Shown: positions 22,770-33,109 of the stretch, piece by piece
Position numbering within the stretch: position 1 is the stretch's first letter
How the letters are laid out: each line of letters starts with the position of its first letter
Source: Diaporthe sp. PMI_573
Taxonomy: Eukaryota; Ascomycota; Sordariomycetes; Diaporthales; Diaporthaceae
DNA: 64,000 nt
Assembly: GCA_021399435.1 (NCBI GenBank)
Contig: JAJTUP010000038.1
Coordinates: forward strand, 1 to 64,000
Direction of reading: 5' to 3'
The notes under the pieces: model-generated
Told to the model about the DNA's origin: nothing
What the model saw: only the letters and a program-made list of their open reading frames with translations
Databases searched by the model: none
Translations under genes and position numbers: made by a program

Positions 22770-25085
22770 ATGGCTGAGTCTGCCGATGTGCGTATTGCTT
22801 CCAAGCGAGCCTATTACGATAACAACAAGCCATATAAGGAGTTCGAGACTATCACCCTGTACATCTACAATGCCGGCCCTGATCGAGCTGTGGCTCCTAC
22901 CGTGAAGGCCGGCTACTCCTATTCTATGAACTATGACCAAGTCACCACTACCCTCCGTCAGACACAGGAGTGGGGTCAACCATCTGAAGCCATCACCATT
23001 CCTGGGTCTCTGACTTGGGCCGATCTGCCCAATCCATCCAGTCACTACGAGGGATGGGACATGGTGACCACTCTACCTGATGTTCCGGCCGGCACACTCA
23101 TGGAGCTCAACTTGTCGTTCCCTATGCTGCAAGAGTCGTCCAATACCGATTATACGATGAATGCGTCGGTCTCGTCCTCCACCGACGATCCGCGGCCGGG
23201 TAATAACTCAACGACATATATCATCACCCCCAACCACCACGACGACGGTCCAGGTTACTGGAACACTCCTGGCGAACTCGCCAACCTGGACTTTGAGGGC
23301 TTGACTGCCGTTGTGCCACTCTCGCAGGCAGATCTGCGGGTTGCCTCGGCCCGGGCCTACTACAACAACGACTTACCCTCTGGGCAGAGCGAGACGTTGA
23401 CGTTCTTCGTTTTCAACGCTGGACCAACCATTGCTACCCAGCCTCTCCTAAAGGCGGGCTATACGTGGTCGATGGACTACAACAAGGTGTCCTGCCACGG
23501 TGCTCAGGTATGGGTGCCTGATGGTACCAATCCTTCGCCGAGTCTAGACGTCTACGAGTGGCAGCCCCTGGGTGATTTGAGCTGCCGTATTGCGGACTGG
23601 GATGTCATCTGCTCCATTCCCAACATCCCGCCCAGCGTCTTATATCGTATCGAGATTGTTTTCCCGATGGCCAATAAAACTTCATACAAGGATTATATTG
23701 CCACCGCGTCGGTCTCCTCTGACGCTGCGATCCTCAATCCCGACAGCACTTCCACGACGTACATCATCACCCCCAATCATGACAACGATGGTGACGACTA
23801 CTGGAAGACCCCAGGGAACATCGCGCAGCTGGACAATGCCTCCACCCCGTCTGGGAGTTGCAAGTGCTTGACTGGCTGGGAGCTCGATGTCCCGGTCGTC
23901 GTGTCAGACAGCAACGGGCGCCGGCAGATCCCGCTGGGCGAACTGGAGGGAGAGATCACCAAGACGCAGCTTATGAGCTACGACCTCGCACACAGGACTT
24001 TGTTGCCCAAGATGGCCACCGACGTCGAATACGGCACATCGTCGGAATACACCGTCGTGTCCTTCTCCACAGACGGAAAGACGCAGCTGTCCTACCGCGC
24101 CCACCCGGACACGATGCTGTACCTGTATCCCCAGACCGTCAAGGTAGGCCAGGACCAGCTACGCATCGGCTACTGGCTCCCCGTTCGGATGCTCTGGGTG
24201 GGTGCCAAGGTGAGGGGGATGAGCGCCTCTGGCTTCGAGACGGAAGTATATGTGACCAACATCCATCAGGCCAAGGGGGCGGAGATCCGCAGCGCCGAGC
24301 CGCACATGGTGAGCCAGAGCCACAGCTACGTGGTCGGGACCGCAGCCGCGGGCGGCGTCCTCGCGCACAACCCGAAGGACGACCAGCGCTGCGGGAACGC
24401 CAACGTCGCCGCCATGACGCTCGCCTTCATGATGATCGCGAGCAACCTGGTATCGACGCCGGCGCCCGACGACCCGAATCAACCGCACGGCTACAGCCTC
24501 CGGTACAGGCGCGATACAGACCCGCCCCTGCCGCCGCCCCCCGCCGCGCCGCCCATCCTGCCCGCCGACGTGCCCCGGCGGGACGAAGACGGCAACTGGC
24601 TGATCTACCTATACGAGGAAGACACCCCGGGGGCGGTGGAGAACGCCCGCTTCGCGGTGAACGAGGTGAACCACCCGTGGCAGCTCACCTACGACCCCAG
24701 GGGCGCGCCGGCCCGGCGGTCCCAGTCCACGGGCCAGTACCCGGCGCAGAGTGAGCTCCTCCAGCTCACCAGCCAGGAGCTCGGGGGCGGTTCCGGCGGC
24801 ACCGGCCAGCTCGACCGCGACGAGTACCCGCCGGCCATCGCTCGCGAGGGGGGTGCCGGCGCCGTCGTCACGTACATCGAGGCAGGGGACAACCGCAGGG
24901 CCGGTAGCCTGATGGGCCAGCAGTTCAACAACTACCGGATGGACCCGCAGCCCGACGGCCATCGGCCGCTCCAGCAGGGGGACACGTTCCGGTATGCTAT
25001 CATCCACAGGAATATGGCCGGCGTCGAGTACCTTGGAGACGACCTCAGTACCGAGTCGCAGATTGAGCGCCCACCTTCAGACTGA
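22770..25085 (+). CDS. Polymorphic-toxin-like protein: tandem beta domains, Hint domain, NucA/NucB-like nuclease
   Basis: Intronless, about 771 residues from the ATG at 22770 (context CAATCATGG, after a TATA box); an in-frame ATG at 22440 would add 110 unrelated residues. Residues 5-174 and 187-355 are a tandem repeat (AD.R.AS.RAYYNN, NAGP, KAGY..SM.Y, TTYIITPNH, YW.TPG) resembling CARDB/DUF11-type beta-sandwiches. Residues 362-534 look like a Hint autoprocessing domain: cysteines at 364/366, a SYDL segment, an AHP motif (H446), and the end signature SHSYVVG...GGVLAHN. After a Pro-rich linker, residues 650-745 resemble NucA/NucB DNases (DEYPPA, EGG, DNRR, GQQFNNYR, GD.F). Bacterial toxins use Hint to release a C-terminal nuclease; that role here is inference. 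No signal peptide or membrane segment is obvious. No adjacent immunity gene is evident. The 3' half is more GC-rich than the 5' half. Confidence 0.78.
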   Translation: MAESADVRIASKRAYYDNNKPYKEFETITLYIYNAGPDRAVAPTVKAGYSYSMNYDQVTTTLRQTQEWGQPSEAITIPGSLTWADLPNPSSHYEGWDMVTTLPDVPAGTLMELNLSFPMLQESSNTDYTMNASVSSSTDDPRPGNNSTTYIITPNHHDDGPGYWNTPGELANLDFEGLTAVVPLSQADLRVASARAYYNNDLPSGQSETLTFFVFNAGPTIATQPLLKAGYTWSMDYNKVSCHGAQVWVPDGTNPSPSLDVYEWQPLGDLSCRIADWDVICSIPNIPPSVLYRIEIVFPMANKTSYKDYIATASVSSDAAILNPDSTSTTYIITPNHDNDGDDYWKTPGNIAQLDNASTPSGSCKCLTGWELDVPVVVSDSNGRRQIPLGELEGEITKTQLMSYDLAHRTLLPKMATDVEYGTSSEYTVVSFSTDGKTQLSYRAHPDTMLYLYPQTVKVGQDQLRIGYWLPVRMLWVGAKVRGMSASGFETEVYVTNIHQAKGAEIRSAEPHMVSQSHSYVVGTAAAGGVLAHNPKDDQRCGNANVAAMTLAFMMIASNLVSTPAPDDPNQPHGYSLRYRRDTDPPLPPPPAAPPILPADVPRRDEDGNWLIYLYEEDTPGAVENARFAVNEVNHPWQLTYDPRGAPARRSQSTGQYPAQSELLQLTSQELGGGSGGTGQLDRDEYPPAIAREGGAGAVVTYIEAGDNRRAGSLMGQQFNNYRMDPQPDGHRPLQQGDTFRYAIIHRNMAGVEYLGDDLSTESQIERPPSD

Positions 25086-26112
25086 CCGACAGCCCTGAGT
25101 TGTTGGTTACCAGTCACCGTTCTGCGATCTTGTATGCAAGCAATCACACACTAGCTAAAGTTTCCCATGTTTCTGTCATGAATGCATGCGCCGTCTTGTC
25201 AAAATTACCTAGACTTGAAGACACAAAGAACTGTGAGAATTTTGAGAGTATCCTTGATTGGAAATTCTAGATTGATTAGATTGTGTGTCTCCAAACGTCT
25301 CTCTCTTGGAGAATAATTGACTCGAAAAACTCTCATATCGGGGCTGCTTCAGGATTGTAGTCGAGGGTCGTTATTCTATTACTGTCTCCCAATAATATCA
25401 CTGTCTTTACTGGCTGCGTTGTTTCCTAGAAACAAAGCATTGTATTCTTTCACAGCCACTTTTGTCTCTCACTTAATGACAAAACGGAAGCCCTTATGCA
25501 ATTAAGAAACTTTCAGAGGTTTTGATTCTACCTAGAGATAGGGCATTACTACTGTAACAATACAGCACTTATATACTGCTTGGTATTTCCAATATTGATT
25601 AGAAATTCTCGTCTTTTACCCAAGAGGTGGAATTTACTAGCAGTAAAATCTTAAACCCATCTTCATTTCTAATCACACAGCTAGGGTTCGAGCACTTTGG
25701 TTGGAAAATCATTCTAGCATCGCGGTAATCCTAGTCATGTATGTTGTCCAAGTTACAGTCTTTACAGTATTTAAGGTGTGGAAAGCCTCCATTTAACCAA
25801 CAGCTGAGAAGTAGATGTTTATAAGCGATAGCCTGACCACAAATTTCCCCTAGCCCTACACAAGTAATCCGTCTTACTCGATGTGAGATCTTAAATTGAT
25901 GCCTTGCTTCCAGACCCAACCCCCTGCAGTAGTAGCCAGGCAGCAGTGTAGAACCGAGGGTCTGGGACTCAAATTCGCCCCACACTGCATACTGGTCTCA
26001 ATTCCTCTCAATGCCACAAAAATCTCAAAGATTTCGGTCTTTAAAAAGCCCCAGAATTTGTGGTTTGTTGTCTCACTCTTCCGCCTCCTTGATACTATCG
26101 CCCACGATCAGC
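25086..26112. other. Gene-free AT-rich interval
   Basis: About 1 kb between two same-strand genes. Short unrelated frames only; no gene or structured element is supported. Confidence 0.5.
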
Positions 26113-27100
26113 ATGGCCTTTCCGGATTGGCTCAGGATGTGAGTTGCTGCCTCGTGTTACACGCTCTTCACTCCAGCTTCAGCATTCTAACTCAGCCGTG
26201 TCCGTATCTCAGTGTGCTCCTGGTGCTTAGTTTCGCATCATTCCTGCCTCAGCTCCAACTACTATGGCTGCGGCGAGACAGCTCGGGCATCAGCCTTTGC
26301 TATGTTCTTTTCAGCCTCGTGGTCGCGACCGAGCTATTCACCATCGACCTGTCCATCCTCACGAGCGCGGAGGGAGGCGAAATCTTTGTGCACTCGCCAG
26401 CCTCGACCGGCGACTGGTTAAATCTCGCTCAGTTTGGAACCGTCTGGTTAATGTGGGCACTGATGTACGTCAACCCCAGGTGCCTTCGTCCGGATTGGAC
26501 AGAAACAAGACTTCCCCCGTTGTTAGATGGCAAACCGCTGACTCTCCTCTCAGCTTCACTGCCTGCATCGTGTTCTACCCTCGTGATCGACCTTACACTG
26601 TGCCTGCGATCGTCTCTACCATCTACACAGGTTACCTCCTCATCTCCCTGGTGCCTCTGATTGTCGTCCCAGCCAGCACGGGCCCTGAAGAGGACCGCAA
26701 GTGGTTCGATGGTCTCTTCACCGGCTTCCACATCATCATCTTGAACCCACTCATCACCATCCTTGGGGTCGCCTCTCTATACCCACAAGCCCGTACGATC
26801 CTGGGGCGTCCTAGCGATTCAGGTCATGGTGCACTGAGTCTCGTGGGTCTCGCGGTGCAGGCAGTGCTGTTCTTGCTTCTAGGCTTGACATGGCCCGGTC
26901 GCTTGGCGTGGCCTGGTCCGATGTTTCGTAGGGCGTTTTCCAGCTGGTTCCAGATGGTCGGGTATGTGGCATTTGACTATATCATTTTTGCTGTCGTGCA
27001 GGCTGTGTTATTATCCATAGCTGTACGGCACAGTGGACGGCGTGTGAGGGTTGACGACGAACGAGTTGAAACTGCTAGTGAGAGAGACCCGCTGCTTTAA
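26113..27100 (+). CDS. PQ-loop-type seven-helix membrane protein
   Basis: Three exons, 26113-26138, 26213-26464 and 26554-27100 (274 residues). Introns have donors GTGAGT and GTACGT and branches TCTAAC and CGCTGAC. The first acceptor was chosen at 26212 because it restores frame and leaves a sensible branch distance. The first helix pair carries SFLPQLQLLWLRRDSSGIS, the PQ-loop signature. Six or seven hydrophobic segments follow, with a basic/acidic cytosolic tail ending ERDPLL. PQ-loop proteins include lysosomal/vacuolar amino-acid exporters and sugar carriers; the ERDPLL end could be an acidic dileucine sorting signal to vacuole or endosome. Substrate unknown. The very short first exon makes the start less certain. 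Confidence 0.75.
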
Positions 27101-27608
27101 CCGCGCTTTTCCCCATCTAGACCATTCTTGATGTTTTGATAGACAAAAGTTCCTGATAATGGCGCTGGCAGCTCTGATATCGTATGCTTAGTCCATATTG
27201 TATGCTTAATGATGCGATTAAGAACGAAGCAAATGGGCAAAGAGACAGTCGGGCTGGTCGGCTTTGACTTGCCAGCTGGCACCAGCTGATCCCAAAGCCG
27301 ACCTCGGCCGTTTGCGGTCCACTGCTGTTGGTGGGTCCAGTCGGAATCTGACTTCATCCAACTCAACTCACCGTCATAACTCACCGTCAATTACAAAGGA
27401 ATTATAGAGTGAAAGTTGTGCTTCATCAGCTCAGGTGTTCCTTTGCATTAGCGTGTTTCACTCTTGTTCCTGCGTTTAGCGACATTCCGAGCCATATTCC
27501 ACAGTTCATTGTCGGTCGTCAGTGACTCGTCACCACTCGTCACCACTCATCGACGAACCCCTGACGAGATCTTATCGTCGCGACACCGTCCAAAATCCGA
27601 GTGTCGTC
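27101..27608. other. Intergenic, 5' flank of the thioesterase gene
   Basis: About 500 bases with no supported gene. A GTCACCACTC direct repeat occurs near 27528-27548 (ACTCGTCACCACTCGTCACCACTC), a short local tandem. Confidence 0.45.
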
Positions 27609-28624
27609 ATGAAAGACGACGAGAACCCCGGCCTCGTTTATGAAGCCGAGGACGGCCCCGACCCGCTTCACTACTCACACACTCCCCTCGTGCTGATTCA
27701 CGATGGCGGCGGCACATGCTTCTCCTGTATGCACCTCACGATATCAAAGCCCTCAAATTCCCATGGCACCATGGATCTTGAATGGCTTCACACGACGCGA
27801 CTCAACATCACCTGTCTCAGAAATGACTAATGACAAGATGAACAGACTATTGCCTGAACCCAATCGGGCGCCTCGTCTACGAGATCCACAACCCACACTT
27901 CTACTCAGCCAAGCCATGGCCAGGCGGCATCCCAGAGATGGCCAGACACTACGTCGGACTGATCCGCAATGCGGTCCCGCGCGGGCGGATCCTCCTGGGC
28001 GGATGGTCGCTCGGCGGACTCCTATCGCTCGAGATGGCACGCGTGCTGGCGGGCGACCCTGACTACACCGTCATCGGAATAGTCATGATGGACAGCATCT
28101 GCCCGGCCGCAAACACGACCAGGACGGGCGCCGCCAAGGCTGCCGTCGTGCCGTATAAACAGCAGTTCGGGCCCAACACGAAGCAGGAGACCATCGAGGG
28201 CGTGGAGAGGTGCTTTGCCGAGGCGAGGAAGTCGATCGCGGCGTGGACCATGCCGCGGTGGGATGGTTCTGATATCGAGGGCGGCGATGGGGTTGAGCGG
28301 GGTGCGGACGGCGCAGCCGCGGGAGAAGGCCAGCAGCCAGCTCATGTGTCATCGTCGGGTATCAAGTGTCCGCCGACGATCCTGCTCCGCGCGAGGGAGG
28401 CTGTCCAGACGGAGCCAGGCGAGGTCAGCTTCGTGGACATGACGCGGCACAGCAGGAGCCTTGGCTGGGAGGAGTACCAGAAGCACTTCCTCGAGGAGAT
28501 TGTGGATATTTCTGGTCATCATTTCTCTATTTTTGCCTGGGAGTACATCGATGATGTTTCGCAGAAACTTATGGATGCGTGTAATACTCTTGAGAAGATG
28601 GCAGCGGGCACGTCATCGCAATAA
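27609..28624 (+). CDS. Free-standing alpha/beta-hydrolase thioesterase
   Basis: Two exons, 27609-27726 and 27846-28624 (298 residues). The intron starts GTATGC and ends CAG; splicing joins FS to YYCLNPIGR. Motifs match PKS/NRPS-type thioesterases: an LIHDGGGT opening, the nucleophile elbow GWSLGG, and a late His in ISGHHFSIF. Type II or releasing thioesterases hydrolyse acyl chains from carrier proteins. No carrier protein or synthase is visible in the window, so whether it serves a metabolite pathway is open. A low-complexity Gly/Glu insertion lies around residues 195-220. It is cytosolic, with no targeting signal. Confidence 0.82.
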
Positions 28625-29421
28625 AGCGGTGTGGAGAAGATGTGGTAAATGATTTGGTTCTATATAGACAGCGAGGCATTACACGACGGAAGGCATATCA
28701 CTATATAAGCAGCTATACAAGTATAGGCCTGGGCGATAGCTGGTAAGGCCACACAACCCGCGGCTTTATACTGCGTTTACACCCTTCATGAAGAAGCCAA
28801 GCGCTTACCCGAGCAAAGCTGTCGCCTATATGAATATCCAGACATCCGTATCCCATATGTTTCGAAAGTTCGATATCGACGGCGCACGTGAAGTCAGGAG
28901 CACGGTATCGAGTTCCGAGCGTGCTGGAAGGTTCCAGGGTCGGGGAGCGACTACCAGTTCAACGATTGGGTCATTAGGTACACAAAAAGACAGTGACGAG
29001 GCATTCGAGACTGGCGTGATGAACACTGTGGCGAGGCTGAAGACATCGGATGCAATGTTCTTCAGACACAGCACTCGACCAAAAGTGTCGTTTCGTAGTA
29101 ATCATTGGGATAAGGGAAACAAATGATATTGTCAGCAGACATGAGAGATATGGCCGTCTCGGGTTTACCCGCGTCTTGGTGAATAGAAAACGAGATCTCT
29201 TAGACATCGGGTGAAACGTTGGTGAGATACATGAAATCAATATGCGCTTTGTCATGCTCACGAACCAGGCAGTGACGAGGATTTCTGTTCATCTTTTAAG
29301 ACCTTTATTTCTACGAACAGGCCTATTATCAAACAGTTTGGTATAGTGTCTACCAAATGACCCTAGTCGCTTTGCTTCCGTGCCTGACGCCGTTGTCCTC
29401 ATTTTGAGATTGGGGAGGCGC
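28625..29421. other. Gene-free interval between convergent genes
   Basis: About 800 bases of AT-rich 3' flanking DNA. No gene or repeat is supported. Confidence 0.5.
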
Positions 29422-30640
29422 TCAACTGCCCCTCACGTCTGAGATGTTGTTAAGAACAGTCTCCTCCAGGGTGACCCATCCCGGACGCCCAAGATCTTTC
29501 AGCAACTGCTCAGCCTTATCACGGGGCTTGATCTCGTTTGGATCCGATCCGGCAGAGAAGTTGTCAGGGAATGTCTTGTTAGGAGCGGTCTTGCGGAGGA
29601 TGTCCAAGACCTCATCCCAGCTGAACCGTCCACCGAAGCCAAAAATTCGCTGGTCCTTGAGGTGGTCAAAGATGGCGGCTGCGACATGCAGTCTACCGGT
29701 ATCCTGCACATCGATGTAATATTCTAGAAAAAAAAATACTTAGCAACCATCCTCAAATTTGACAAAGAGGGTTAAAAACGTACGTGGCGCTATAACGCGG
29801 TGGAAAGGCGTCACTTGTCCTTGCCAGAGTGCGACGGGCAGAGCAGAGCTGCTAGCGTAGCCCTGGTTCACTGGGTCGAGAGACTTGCCGAAGTTGAAGT
29901 TGGGGAGAACTGATAATGTCAGAAACCCTGTAGCTATAGACAATCTCACGATCTGACAAGATCTCACCTGTGTTAACAACCAAGTCGGGGCGCCTGTTGC
30001 GGTTTTCCTTGTGGTACTTCCACACCGCCTTCTCGGCCTCCGTTTTGCTAGCGGCGTAAACAACGGTGCCGCGGTCCTCGGTATAGGGGGGTTCAGCCCA
30101 TGCAGCCTTGATTGCAGCCTCATTCCAGGTATCCTCGGTCACCTCGACGCCGGGGATGGCTGGGTCGGAGAGAACAGCTGCCGATGATGACGAGGTGAAA
30201 ACGAATCGCTTCACGGAGTCCTCCTTGTACGCCGACTTCAGGGCATTCTGAGCAAAGGCGACGGCTGGGGGGATGACGACATTAGGGTCCGCCGCAAAGC
30301 TCATGATGCTGGCGGAGTGTGCGACAATGGAGGTGCCTACACGGGGGGTCAGCCTCTGATTATAAATCCCTCAAGTTCTCAGCATACCCTTGACAGCCTC
30401 GTCGAACGCGCCCTCGGCCGTCAGGTCGGGGATCTTGAAGAGCTCGAAGCTGCCCTTTCCGTACTTCTTGTCGAAGACCGCTTGGAGCCAGGCATTCTTC
30501 TCCGTGTCCCGAACGGTACCGCGTACTTTGTAGCCATGCTCGAGGAACTGGTCGGCAATGTGGGAGCCCAACAGGCCGTTAGCTCCAGTGACAAGCACAG
30601 TGGAGCCCTTGGGTACTGCCAGGTTGGGAAGAGGTGCCAT
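29422..30640 (-). CDS. Extended SDR: NADPH-dependent aldehyde/ketone reductase (Gre2/cinnamyl-reductase type)
   Basis: Four exons, 30640-30388, 30336-29968, 29909-29784, 29723-29422; product 349 residues. Introns are 51-60 nt with GTATGC, GTGAGA and GTACGT donors. The nucleotide site is TGANGLLGSH near the N-terminus, an arginine-containing RDTEK follows the second strand (NADPH preference), and the active site is YAASKTEAE with the upstream Ser run SSSS. Members reduce aldehydes, methylglyoxal or flavonoid-like ketones; the substrate cannot be told. A TATA box lies about 105 bases upstream. It is the first of several oxidoreductases in this 10-kb stretch. Confidence 0.87.
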
Positions 30641-30742
30641 TGTCGTTGAGTGTGGTGAGACGTCGGAAAAAGATATCTTGGTGAGTGTTGAAGTAGCGTT
30701 GAATGTATGTTACCAGATGAAATGGCATACGGTGCCTTCTTG

Positions 30743-30752
30743 GTTATATAGC
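30743..30752 (-). promoter_or_regulatory. TATA box of the SDR gene
   Basis: Minus strand reads CTATATAACC, about 105 bases before the ATG at 30640. Confidence 0.45.
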
Positions 30753-31774
30753 CAAGCCTTTAGCAGAAGCGTCGTCTGAATATGACAAATCAAGCCCCAG
30801 TACCGCGCAGCTGCAGCAATTGACAACCCGATATAACGCTCCTGAAAGAGTGACCTGATAAACTCCGTCCTTTAACGGGGCAATTCTAATATCCATTTGA
30901 GTTTTTCCAATCATACGCGTTTCAATCAGGTCACCTGTGGATACTACACATCTGTCCCTTGGATTACTAATCTCTTTGTATGGAGCAGTACAACCTCGGC
31001 CGAGGCGGGACGGGAGCATCAGTCCGTCCGTTTAAAGTCTCCGCGCATAGTAACTGAGACGTCACTTGGGCTTCACGGCACAATGGCTCGAAATTTGCAC
31101 CAAATTGTGTGGATTTTAGAAGTAGGTCTGCCCAAGGAAGGAAAAAAGGAAATAAGACGCCCTCCGCAGACCTTGGGCAGAAGGGGTGGGGCAGCGGGCC
31201 TTATCGATAGAAATATCGATAAGGTGTCCTGCGGGGTGCCCTCTGATTTGACGATGAGGTCAGAATACTGTAGTTGACAATGAGGCCGAAGAGAACGGTT
31301 TTTCTTGGTCCTTGATCTTTACTTATGGTGCCGGTATTTTCTTGGCACCATCCCTATGGTTCAATGTCGTTCTTTATCATTCATACAAGCTCATTTATTA
31401 GCCATATATCAATGCACGAATATTTCCAAACCTTTTTCATTGACTTGGTCTTAGATCAGCTCGTTGCGGAGCGAATTTGGATTGATTTCGACTTTATTAT
31501 GTTCATATATACGACATGGGGCACAAAATTATTACGGTAGTCGGCATTACCGGAAAGCATGTAGAAATCCCACGTACTGCACTAGAGTCTTGATGTGGAC
31601 TGGTGACGATGAGTCTTGCTGACATCAATCGGAAAGGGTGGATCTGTTGCCGACATATTCGTCCAAGAAAGATGCTCGCAAAATTTAGCTACATTATATT
31701 TACCAGAATCATGTCACCTCGATTATCGTCCCCCCTCTGAGACATTCTTCCAGCCAGCTGTGATGACGTTTGTT
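30753..31774. other. Gene-free interval
   Basis: Roughly 1 kb without a supported gene. It contains one short perfect inverted repeat (31199-31224) and AT-rich sequence. Confidence 0.5.
31199..31224. repeat. Perfect 10-bp inverted repeat with a 6-base loop
   Basis: CCTTATCGAT, then AGAAAT, then ATCGATAAGG. It could be a dimeric regulator site or a hairpin; it lies in intergenic DNA about 560 bases upstream of the SDR start, with no gene start adjacent on the other side. Confidence 0.7.
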
Positions 31775-32815
31775 ACTGTTCAGGCCTTAATATTCGCGAA
31801 GACCTCGTTGAGAGGCTTGGTGGTAGGGTGCAAGTAGAATGAACCTTTCTCAGACCAGACGCCGAAGATAGCGTATAATAGTACCTGGATCTGATCCTTG
31901 GGCATCTATGAATACAATGATGGGTGTAAGGGTAGCTCAGTATACTTCCAGCAAAGGGGGTATCGAGGTCATCATAGGTCACCCCAAATTCCTCGTCTGT
32001 CAAATATTAAATTAGTTCTAGAGCTTAGCCCCTCCCCCTCACTTGGAATTCAGTGGTCTACAGTCGCGCGTTGCCCTACCTGTAACATCCTCAGCAATGC
32101 GGAAAAAGTCATTCCAAGTAAGGGTATCGCCAATAATATAGCTTGCAAGTTCCTACTTCGGGAGGTCTAGGTTTGCAGCAACAAATCCAGCAAGATCTAG
32201 AGCATGGGTCAAGGTAACCGGAGTATTGCCCGTACCAGCAATAACCGCTCTTTTATATTAGATATCGATAGCAATGACGATCTGGCGCTGAAATGAGTTT
32301 ACGCGAGGATGAACCCAATAATCGAGGAAGTAGCCCACATGGAACAAGTCTTATTTAGGGAGGTCTTTGTCAGAGCTTCGACCGCGTCAAGCTTGGACTT
32401 GCCGATATCCATCCCGCTATCTTGGACTTGGCTGTGGCTCTCGTCGTTAGCTCGCGAACATATTGTTGCGTCCCGTTTGTGCTTGAAGGAGGACTAACGT
32501 TTTCGAATACGGAATGCCCCAAATGCTGGGGATGAACCGTCTAGTGTACTGGGACGCCTCGGCTGCCTTCACCAGGTTCACTTGCGGCGAGCCTTCAAAC
32601 GTCACAAATAAAGTCGATATCACAGTGTCGATTTGTCATATATCAGGACCTTGGTCAAGGCGTCAACGACTGTCAGCTTGGTCTGGGGTACCAACCGATC
32701 GGCTAATGATCTTAACTTCAAATTTTCCTTCCGGTAAATAGCCGGGCCGATCCCTCCAGTAACTCCAGCGACCGCAACTGTGGCGATCTTGGTAGTGTCC
32801 AGGGGGATACTTCTC
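31775..32815 (-). pseudogene. Decayed NmrA-like family gene
   Basis: Read on the minus strand, fragments in changing frames match an NmrA-like NAD(P)-binding protein from end to end: AVAGVTGGIG with a following deletion and FEVKIISRS (about 32810-32665), then DTVIST and SPQVNLVKAAEAS...RRFIPSIWGIPYS (about 32640-32510), KLDAVEAL.KTSL and a LDYW/VHP-like segment (about 32410-32300), then HALDLAGF...LDLP and YIIGDTLTWNDFFRIAED (about 32210-32080). Multiple stops, frameshifts and deletions are present, so no functional product is possible. It lies head-to-head with the intact NmrA-like gene at 33110, to which it is distantly similar. Confidence 0.82.
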
Positions 32816-33109
32816 GGAGAGATTTACTCGGGGCAGTTGGTCTTCAGAACTCCGACTCATATTGTGACCATCTTTATTGCTATGTTGCTGGTTATATTCG
32901 TCCGTACGACAGTGGATCCTATAGTTAGATGGCGAATACGACACACGCCGGCCTAATTGACGTCCCGACGGATGAGCGGAGTGGTTTTGAAAAGCAGGCC
33001 AATCGTCATTGAATATACGGGGGTGAGACCCCCCACCTGGGCAAGCTCAACTCTTCCGGGCAGGGAACTAAAGACCGCAAGGCAAAGAAAAAAACACCAG
33101 CAACTCACC

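Noticed and set aside
23858..24754. 298-codon plus-strand frame inside the Hint-nuclease gene
   Set aside because: Overlapping shadow frame, Arg/Pro/Ala-rich, no family resemblance.
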